In this document: in pieces, positions 11,820-20,195 of the stretch
How the letters are laid out: each line of letters starts with the position of its first letter
Position numbering within the stretch: position 1 is the stretch's first letter
DNA from: Nageia nagi
Lineage: Eukaryota; Pinophyta
Length of the DNA stretch: 64,000 nucleotides
NCBI GenBank assembly: GCA_050084985.1
Contig: JBITNC010000001.1
Location: 209,436,001-209,500,000 of the forward strand
Direction: 5' to 3'
Translations under genes and position numbers: made by a program
The notes under the pieces: model-generated
The model's input: the letters and a program-made list of their open reading frames with translations, nothing else
What the model was told of the DNA's origin: nothing
The model's database searches: none

Positions 11820-13076
11820 TACAAAGAATTGACAAATTTTTTAAAATTTAGAACTCTTCCTGTAAACCTTAATAAATCATCACGATGAGCTTTTAAAATT
11901 AAAGCAACTAAATATTGTTTGATAGGGGATATCTTGCATCAATGAAATTTCAATGGTATTTTACTCAGATGTCTTGAATGGAATGATATTAAAAAAGCTA
12001 TATCCTCTGCCCCTGATGGAACATGCGAAGGACATTTTAATGGTGTTGCGATTGTAAAATAATTAATACGAATGGGGTATTATTGGCCAACTATGGAAAA
12101 AGATTGTTGTGAATATGTTAAAAAATGTTTTAAATGTCAATAATACATTCATTTATTTTCACAACCATCTCAAGAACTACATCCTATACAATCACTTTGG
12201 CCATTCTCTAAATGGGCATTAGATTTAATAGGACAAATTACATCTACATCTTCTGGTGGACACAAGTTCATCACTACAGCAATTGAATATTTTACCAAAT
12301 GGGTAGAGGCTATTCCCATGACTTCCACCATTGGCTCACAAATTGCTGAATTTGTAGAAAATTATATTATATGTAGATTCAGCATATCGAACCAATTAAT
12401 TACGGATAATGGAAAAAAATTTAAAAATAAGGATGTAAAACAAATATGTGATAAGTATAAAATTAAACAAAGTTTTTCCACTCCATATTATCCACAAGGC
12501 AATGGACAGGTAGAGGCTACTAATAAAACTATTCGGAACATCTTAGCAAAAATAGTAAATGATTCTCACAGAGATTGGCATATGCAAATACCAAAAGCCT
12601 TATGGGCTTATTGTAACAGTGTACACACTCCTATTGGGGCAACACCATTCTCTTTAGTATATGGAACAGAAGCCATCCTACCCATAGAACTTGAGATACC
12701 ATCCTTTAGAGTAAATCTAAGTGAGAAAAACACTGATGAGGAAGCAAGATAGACTCGCTTAGATCAATTGTTACTTTTAGATGAAAAATGTATTAATGCT
12801 TTAGAGCATATGCATGTTTATCAAGAGAGGATAAAATGAGCTTTTGATAAAAGGGCTCTAATTCATGAGTTCAAAATAGGTGATTTGGTTTTAAAAGAAA
12901 ATCAACAAACTTCACGAATAGAATGATAGCTTAGAGATAAGTTTGCTCCAAATTGGTTAGGACCATATATCATTAAGAAAAAATTCAGTAAAGGAACTTA
13001 TCATTTATCAGATCTAGAAGGAAATCAAGAGCATGAACCTATAAATATCATGCATCTTTGACCCTTCTATACATAA
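11820..13076 (+). pseudogene. Element A integrase domain
   Basis: N-terminal zinc-binding region with CKxC-type cysteines near 12120-12140; its first His is replaced by Pro in A (CCT at 12011-12013) but kept in B (CAT). The DDE core shows Asp in ALDLIGQI, Asp in ITDNGKKF and Glu in NGQVEATNK. The C-terminal part contains GDLVLKENQQ and GPYIIKKKF. No chromodomain is visible. Stops at 11886, 11943, 12141, 12837, 12924, 12927 and 13059 are also present in B. Confidence 0.87.
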
Positions 13077-13179
13077 AAAAAAGTGTACATTAGTTTTTTG
13101 TTGTTTTATTTTATTGTTAAAATAATAAATAAATAAAAGTATTAATATTTGTCAAGTGTTAATGATTAAAATAGAAAAT

Positions 13180-14199
13180 ATGAATCTGGTAAAGGAATCT
13201 ATTGAAGGTAGCATAGTGCAACCACAAGTACGATTTCCATCGCCAAGATATCTAGGTGATTTAGCATTAACATATTTAAAACATAGATTGGATTTTAATC
13301 TCTTAAATTATTTATGATTGACTATTGATGAATAATTTGAAAGAACATACCATATGTTTTGTGGTATAAATAATGGTTGGGAAGTCACTTTTTGTGGATA
13401 TGAAGCTGGCATTATTTTACATCCACAAATCTATTTCACCCATATGGAAAGAATATCATAAGAAATAATAGCTTTCTATCTACAATGGCCTTATGGAATA
13501 CCAAGAATCTTCATAAATTATCAATTAATTGAGTATTCACTCCTTTTAGCTAGGCTAAAATACATTAAACAATTAACCAAAAGCTTAGAATGGATAGATG
13601 AAATTTTACATTATTTACCTCATAAAAGGGTAATTTATGATTTTTCAAATACTTTTGTGGCTTTTCCTCCTAGAATGTTACAACAACATTATAGGCAAAC
13701 TAACAGATTTCTTCGCATGCAAATGCGACATATAATTTGGAAATGAAGATTGGAGAAAAGACAAGCTTGTCGTATTGCCGAGCTTACAACGATAAATCAA
13801 ATAAGGGTTAGAAATGAGATCATCAAAAAACTATCAAAAGGACATAGAGTACAGAATAATGGAAGTTATCTTTCAGGGTTCGAAAGTAGGTATGACAAAG
13901 ATATCTTTATGAAAGTTATTCGTAATGTTCCTACTCCTTTGTATTCAAATATCTTTTCCATGCCTATTGAAATACAACAAAAAATGGCCTTGATGTTCTA
14001 TGATACACGTGAATCTTACGGTTGGGATGTAAAAATAAATGGATATCAAGTTATTGTTTGTATCAATGTATTTGAGTTATGGTGTTCTCCTAACTCAAAA
14101 TATGATTTAATAATATTTTTCTATCTTCTATGGCCTATAGAAAAGCCCAAAATAATAGTTGATTGTACTCACAACTTGACTTTAAAACATCAAGAATAA
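13180..14199 (+). pseudogene. ORF3 of element A: unknown protein with duplicated GW-x-V...FYLxWP domain
   Basis: About 339 codons downstream of pol, sense orientation, starting ATGAATCTGG, the start kept in element B. I do not recognise the family. The protein contains two copies of one domain. Copy 1 has GWEV (W at residue 67) and FYLQWPYGIP (W at 103); copy 2 has GWDV (W at 282) and FYLLWPIEKP (W at 318). The W-to-W distance is 36 residues in both, and W, V, G, Y, FYL, WP, P and I align without gaps. Between them lies a basic, Gln/Arg-rich helix-like stretch (about residues 165-230). No signal peptide or membrane segment is obvious. Stops at 13315 and 13744 are shared with B; 13333 is CAA in B. 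Confidence 0.75.
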
Positions 14200-15372
14200 A
14201 TCATCTCAATCACACAAACCATAACATTCAAACACTTAGATTATTGTGTTCCATAAATCTATCATAATAAAGTGGTATTATATTTTAGTTTTTTGTTTAG
14301 TTCAACACATTGTTCATTTAATCCTAATGTAGTTCAAAATTGATTTGGACGCATCATGAATAGATTCCCTAGAAGAATATAAAAAAAATTAAAAATTATA
14401 AAATCCTAAAAAATTAAAAATTATTAAATCCTAAAAAATTGAAAATTATAAAACACATAAAAATTATAAAATTATAAAATCTACCTAGATGGAAACATCT
14501 AGAGGTCACTTGGCAATTGGGTGCCCTACCCTTGTATGATGTAAATATATGTTGCATATCATTGTAAAAGTGGTTATCTAGTAAATGTGTGATGTGTGAA
14601 AAGGTCATTTTAGAATAATCTTCTTGTTATCACTACATTCACTTTGTCTTCTCTTTCATAAAGAAATGATATACTATAGATGATAGAAAAACATTAAGTT
14701 TGTGTTTGAAGAAAAATCCAAAAACTCCAAACACTTACGACATTAAAAAATTCTAAGAGAATTTGAATGAAATCATTATAAGAGATATTAAGAGTGAAAG
14801 TTATGTGTCTATCCTATTATTCACTTCATCTCAAACCCAAGAATAAAAAAAAAAAGAGATAAAAAAAAAATTATTACTACATTACATCAATGATTCTTGG
14901 GTGATTGCAATATCCTCTACCGGGGCTATGGACGCCTGATTGGTAGTAGAGCAAGGTTGTAGCGGGATCAAGGGGTTAATCCTCATTGGGGCTATGGATG
15001 CCTATCTAGCAATGGGGCATACCTTACAAGTGGTGATATGTCCATTTTGGTTAGCAACCTTTCCTATGGACCTCTATACGTTTCATATGGATAGACTAGC
15101 TTATTAATGCCTCTAAGATATTTCATCTCAAATGATCTAAGAAGGGAAATGAATCTCACTACACACACTGGAGTTTATATATTTTTTATCAACATATAAC
15201 AACATTGTTTGATATCATATTAGGTTATTAGATCTTGAAATAAAGGAAGATAAGTGAGTATCATAATAACTTGGTCATTAATTTGAAGTCACCTAATCTT
15301 TTATCATAGTGAGTATCTTTTATATTATAACATTTGTTTATGTTTAGAATCATTTGTATCATTTTGTTAAAC
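14200..15372. other. Non-coding region after ORF3 (element A), with twin stem motif
   Basis: Mostly A/T-rich. At 14913-15020 a GC-richer block carries GGGGCTATGGAYGCCT twice (near 14920 and 14988), each flanked by arms that can pair: CTCTAC with GTAGAG, and CCTCATTG with CAATGGGG. Element B has the same block at 42915-43030 with the first stem intact. The remainder shows nothing recognisable. Confidence 0.5.
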
Positions 15373-15662
15373 CCATTTTTACTATTATCTATTACCTTTG
15401 AACATTATTAAAATTTGCTTTTCTTTGGAAAGGATAAGAATGATTATTTATTGTTCCCCTATCCAAGATAAAGTTAATGTTCATATGCATCCATAAGTCA
15501 CTAGTTTGTCATGTCAATCCATTTTTACTATTATCTATTACCTTTTAACATTATTAAAATTTGCTTTTCTTTGGAAAGGATAAGAATGATTATTTATTGT
15601 TCCCCTAACCAAGATAAAGTTAATGTTCATATGCATCCATAAGTCACTAGTTTGTCATGTCA
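15373..15662 (+). repeat. 146-bp tandem duplication in element A
   Basis: Two adjacent copies, 15373-15518 and 15519-15662, both running from CCATTTTTACTATTATC to GTTTGTCATGTCAA and nearly identical. Element B has a tandem duplication over the same sequence but with other breakpoints and a period of 192 bp, so the two events are independent. Confidence 0.88.
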
Positions 15663-16267
15663 AGAGGTTTTATTGTAAAATTGCCAAGTGCGGAAAATGA
15701 TGCATCAGATTCTGCAAAAATATAATAAAAATATGTCCTTAAATAACTTAACTTATTTAAACAACTATATTATTCCACAATATCAATGACTTAAAGTAAC
15801 TTAACTTATTAAAATTATAAATTAGATCTATTGTTTATAGAAACTATAATTGTACTTATTTCTAAATTAATTTTGAGATTAGTAACATCATCAAACTAAT
15901 TTATTGATATATGTTATATATTTTATAATTATATATCATACATTCCACAATTATATCTATGCATCATACATTTTGAAAATTACATCTATCATTAACATTT
16001 ATTCATCATCAAGTAATTAAAAGACAATTATGATCTACATAACATCACATCATACCTATTTTATCATAAATCTATATATAAAATGAAAGCTCATGCATCA
16101 AAAATCATACAAGTACCATAAATATCAAAGATCTATCTATCTATATATACCTCATAATAGTCCATAAATAGGTCATTATAACATCATGAATCATAAAATA
16201 AAACTACATGGGTCCAATAACCTCATAAGAACATAAAAAAAGGGTAACATCATGAAAAAAGGTATCC
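15663..16267. other. Non-coding region downstream of the antisense PMD gene (element A)
   Basis: AT-rich, no coding signal. On the minus strand this is the 3' flank of the PMD gene and probably holds its poly(A) site. Several AATAAA-like strings exist, but none can be singled out. Confidence 0.4.
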
Positions 16268-18642
16268 TCAAGGACTACCCCAACCACTGCCTTGTTCGCT
16301 AGGACTACTCGGTCACCTCTACCGTCTACTAGTCTCTCTAGTACCCTGACCTAGAGGAGTAGTGCCTATAGATCCTATAGGACTACCTAGATGCTGAGCT
16401 CCTTGTAACTCAGATGAACCAACAACACCTAAGGGAGATGCCCAAGGTGTACCACTCCTAGAAAAACCTTGTGACCTCTGAGTCCTGCCTAGAGATCCAA
16501 TTGTGCCTTGTGCGTTGCTACCTATCTGATATGCTGAGATATCTATAGGCATATAATTATTTAGAGGTATAGGATAATGAGCCCTAGGAGTAAAAGCTAG
16601 AACACTTGTCAGCCACATCTATATTATACCACTATAAAAATCTCATTGCTGATAAATGCCATGACTAAAAACTAAAGAACCACCTTTGAATGTAGATGCT
16701 ACTCTTAACTGATGAGCCTAAGCTCCTTGTAAAGAAGAATGAGCCTCATCTCTCTCCTATCTATATCTATCTTGCTTAGCCCTATACCTATACATGTATG
16801 AGTTGGCCTATGCCAACTGGTACCTCAGCTCATAAATATCTCCTAGAAAAGTATCAATGCTAGGAACCTATGTAGTAGGAGCCTCCTCGACTCTATGTGA
16901 AACCTCTTGGGTAGCTCCCTCCTCACCTACACCCATAGCCTCCTCCTTAAGAGATAACTCCTTAGAAGCATCTACCATGACCTCCTCACCTATAGCCTCC
17001 TCTCCTGCAACCTCCACTCCTATAGGCTCCTTGCCTACCTCACCCTCTCCTGCTACTACACCCAACTCCTCAACAACATCGATGTGTTGATGAATGCATT
17101 GACCCTCCAATCTACCCTCTAGGACATCATCTCCCTCCTCCCACCAGGCCCTGAATGCCTTAGACACCCTGATGTCATCCTCCTTGATATCACCCTCTAA
17201 TGATCCCTCCTCCTAAGTAGGATCAGGATCTACATAAACCAATGGTTGTATACCATCTACTAATATAGTGCCCTCATGCTGATATGGCACTGATGGTGCA
17301 GGCACATCCTAAACTAAGCTGAACTAATGGTGCACTCTCAAAATGAAAATACTCCAAAAAATTTGCTCGATGACCACTCAAAACATGTGGCTATTGAATA
17401 CCAGTAAGCTTAGCTACAAGCTCTCCCCATATGGGATACAAATGGTAAGGTTTGAATCTCACTTGATCTGGAATCAAGTGGCTAATCATGTGGTGATAAT
17501 AACTCACATCTCAATGAACTCCATCTGATAGGTGAATATAAATATCATCATGCCATCTAACTATGCTAGCCTCATAATCCAAGTGGCTACCAAACCTAGG
17601 CATAGGCAATCTTGGAGGATGAGCCATAGCTATATGCTCATAAGCCCATGCCTGTAAGGTGATAGTAACTGATAAAGAGGCCATATGCCCTTGAGAATAA
17701 AAGAATAGCTCTCTGTAAATCTGAGCTAATAGTGTAGGTGCCCAAGCATACACTATACCATGTTGTATCATATCTGCAATAATGGGTAATAATGACCATG
17801 AAAACCTTCCACTACCAGTATCAGGGAGAGCATAACACTATACTAAACCCATCAAGTATGAAAAATGGATCACCCCCTACTGATCCTCCATCCAATACTA
17901 GTAGTATCAGATGCCATCAGAGATAATCTCAAAAATAATAGTATCAACCTAAGTGAGCAGGTAAAGCTCCTATTCTATCCACCATAGGCAAAATCCTATG
18001 TCCATGAATGGGGAGTCTATACAATCTATGTATATCCTCCACTATGATAGTCATCTCCCCTGTCGGAAGATGAAAAGTACATGTCACTACATCCCATCTA
18101 TCTAATAATGTAGCTAATAAAGGATACTCCTAATGAATGTGACCCATGTGGGGGCCACTCCAAAACCAACTAACCTAAAAAAAGTGTGATTAGCTAGACC
18201 TAGAAAATCTCTATCCTCTTGTAGAATCGAGGGATATCTACCTCGAGGCTCAAAGATGTCTTGAAACTATGTAATGTTAAAAAGTTTAGCTTAAAAAAAA
18301 TGGCATTTCATACTAAAACACCAGCATTTCTAATTTGTAATACTCAATCACTGACATTTGCATTCCAAATGTTGGTGATTCTATCATCCATTCCACCTAG
18401 GTCGATGACCGCGATCGAATTATAAAAAATTTTACAAAAAATAAAAATAAAAGCCTAATCTACAAATTTTATCTAAGAGAAATAATTAAAATAACTTCTA
18501 AATGTCATTAGTAGGTTCAACTTTGAAATTAAATGGTTAAATTACAAATTATAAATAAAAAATAAAAAATAAAATTATTTCAAAACCCTACCTCTTCCTG
18601 GATAGGTCAAGAATGTCTAGTGGAGCATCTACATGGAGGCAT
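16268..18642 (-). pseudogene. Antisense plant mobile domain (PMD) gene of element A, two exons
   Basis: Minus-strand gene opposite to gag-pol. Exon 1 (18592-18642) is 17 codons starting ATGCCTCC; donor GTAGGG at 18591; intron 18267-18591 (325 bp); acceptor ACATAG; exon 2 (16268-18266) ends at TGA. Phase 0 on both sides, conserved in element B. Exon 2 begins FQDIFEPRGRYPSIL and holds a PMD (MAIN / PP7-long-form type) with the hallmark FHLPTGEMTIIVEDIHRLY then LPIHG near 18020-18075, and the AWAYEHIA block near 17640. The C-terminal third is acidic, then Gly/Ser/Arg-rich. PMD proteins in plants act in chromatin and transposon silencing control. Several TAG/TGA stops and a 2-bp deletion near 17325 disable this copy. 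Confidence 0.82.
18318..18410. promoter_or_regulatory. Four motifs in the PMD intron (element A)
   Basis: Cores CACCAGCA (18319), CACTGACA, TGTTGGTG and a GGTCGATG variant are spaced about 30, 21 and 30 bp. Element B shows the same 30-21-30 pattern at 39472, 39502, 39523 and 39553. The array lies inside the GT-AG intron of the antisense gene. Confidence 0.55.
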
Positions 18643-18786
18643 GATGATTGTAACAAATATCAATGGCAAGAAATCAACAAAATTGTAACAAAAACTGGTT
18701 TTGGCTAACAATGAGAGTGATAGCTAGAAAAGAAATGAATAAGAAAAAATTAAAACCTTTTCTTTTTACTTACATCCAATTCTGAA

Positions 18787-18860
18787 ACATCGATGATTGA
18801 AGGATGGATGTCGATGACTGCCACTAAACATCGATGATTGGAAGTAAAATGCTGCATTTG
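18787..18860. promoter_or_regulatory. Four phased motifs upstream of the PMD start (element A)
   Basis: ACATCGATGATT, ATGTCGATGACT, ACATCGATGATT and a decayed ATGCTGCATTTG start at 18787, 18808, 18828 and 18849, spacings 21, 20 and 21 bp. They lie 145-220 bp upstream of the antisense ATG, where a promoter array would be expected. Element B has five sites at the matching place (39018-39107). Confidence 0.58.
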
Positions 18861-18869
18861 GGAATAGCC

Positions 18870-19332
18870 ATGAGAATATTAAAATTTTCTCAAAATAACC
18901 TTAAATTAGTCAAGAAAATCAAAAAATGATAAAATGTGATGTATCATTGTTATAGGAGATCATCTTGAAACCCCGTTGTCGGGACAAAGGACAACACCAT
19001 CAAAACCCATATACTGAAGAAACCTTATATGTACATGTGCACTTAGACATGCAAAATGACATAATAGAAATTTCATGCAACTATCATACAAGCTCAACAC
19101 ATTGTCATACCGAAAATAGTCACTTCTGAAGTATATTCAAATTTGTTTTCAAAAATACATCAAATGTTAAAAGAAAACACATTTTATCACAATTTGATAA
19201 ATCAAAATTTTGATTCATCTAAGAAATTGAGTCAAGACTTATATCATAAAAAAGCAACAATAAATAATCAAGTGAAAAAGCTTCTCATTCTATATTTTTG
19301 AAATCATCAACCACATTTTCGGTTGATAATTC
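18870..19332. other. Conserved non-coding stretch before the PPT (element A)
   Basis: No coding signal. It is well conserved with element B (38523-38990), including the segment ACATGCAAAATGACATAAT near 19050. It would be the distal promoter side of the antisense gene and the 3' untranslated part of the genomic RNA. Confidence 0.4.
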
Positions 19333-19346
19333 AAAAAGGGGCAAAA
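19333..19346 (+). other. Polypurine tract of element A
   Basis: AAAAAGGGGCAAAA directly before the TG of the 3' LTR, the position and composition of a plus-strand primer. Element B has the same tract (reverse strand 38509-38522) with one G-to-C difference. Confidence 0.75.
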
Positions 19347-20195
19347 TGTAGACACCTAAAAATGTCCCTTTTTAACTAGTAAACATTGAAATAATCATAA
19401 ATATTTGAGACAATATAAAATAGGTTTAAAAACCATATTATTGGATAGCTCTCATTGAGTACATGCAAAATGAGTGGTCACATGACCCTTTTTTAGTATA
19501 AATTGGCTATTTGGTGGTCACTTTAATATTGTTATAAAAATTGAAAACCAATCACCAGCGACCCAAAATAATCACCGACATTTTATGATGATCATTGGCA
19601 TCCATCTAGCAATCATCGGTGACTCTATAATAGTCAAACATAAACCAAAAATGATAAAAGAAAGTTATAACATCTCATTCTTCCAAGATGATGTGGATAG
19701 ATGGGGTCAGTTTCAACCTACAGTGGCTTTTCACTTCCCCTTACCAGCCTTGGAAAATCTCACTCAAAATCTATAAATGCAAGCCAATACAAAGCAATAG
19801 GAACCAAACCCCATCCAATTTTTGAAGTAGGGTAATGCTGCCAAAATCTTATGAGCTCATACCTTTTATTATTTTATGCTAGTTTCAATTTAATACATTT
19901 CATACATAGATGCTTTGATGTTATTATCTTTTGCATGTGTGTAGGATTTACAGGTTGTCCATATCAAGGAGAGAAGCAAGCAAATCAAAAACAATGAAGA
20001 TCTAATACCTTCATTTTGGCAAATGGCATTTGTAAAAGTCCCTCCCAAGGGCAAATTGTAGTTTGAGCTAAAAATCAATATCAATTTACAATTACAACAT
20101 TTCTACCTATTTTACATAATTTGAGGTTTAGTGAAAATTTAAGAATAATTGTATTTCATGTTATTCTACATTCCAGCTCTATTTTCATTGCAATA
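19347..20195 (+). repeat. 3' LTR of element A
   Basis: 849 bp, starts TGTAGACACC and ends TGCAATA where the 5' copy ends TGCAACA, so the terminal CA has become TA. Four phased motifs at 19552, 19572, 19592 and 19613 match the spacing of the 5' LTR. The GTATG target duplication follows at 20196-20200. Confidence 0.93.

Larger units (their letters stand above)
5123..13076 (+). pseudogene. Element A gag-pol (broken)
   Basis: The ATG at 5123 follows an A-rich stretch and matches the element B start (52750). Order: N-terminal gag domain, charged coiled-coil-rich linker, gag core, zinc knuckle, protease, RT, RNase H, archaeal-type RNase H, integrase. The last codon before a TAA is at 13071-13073; a TGA at 13059-13061 is shared with B. 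Length is 7954 bp against 7917 in B. There is one frameshift near 5560 and more than twenty in-frame stops, many of which are CAA, CAG or CGA in the other copy. Single-polyprotein organisation is inferred. The copy cannot make a full protein. Confidence 0.9.
2350..20195 (+). mobile_element. Element A: 17.8-kb Tat-lineage Ty3/gypsy retrotransposon with sense ORF3 and antisense PMD gene
   Basis: LTRs of 849 bp each (2350-3198 and 19347-20195), a 5-bp target duplication, a PBS-like sequence after the 5' LTR and a purine tract before the 3' LTR define the element exactly. The inside holds a structured leader, gag-pol with both RNase H domains, a sense ORF3 after integrase, a tandemly duplicated non-coding stretch and an antisense PMD gene. 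Gag-pol, ORF3 and the PMD gene all carry stops, so this copy is dead. Its sister copy is element B (37660-55506, opposite strand). The dual RNase H and lack of a chromodomain place it in the Tat lineage; exact clade unknown. Confidence 0.95.

Noticed and set aside
5123-13076. Stops at Gln/Arg positions as evidence of U-to-C RNA editing or a changed genetic code
   Set aside because: Such editing is an organelle phenomenon and the elements are nuclear. Each copy has private stops where the other keeps the sense codon, as expected of random decay.
16857-17167. Plus-strand Ser/Thr/Pro-rich frame at 16857-17090
   Set aside because: It is antisense to the Glu-rich part of the PMD gene, whose reading frame is conserved in element B (the frame at 40813-41046 is likewise a shadow).
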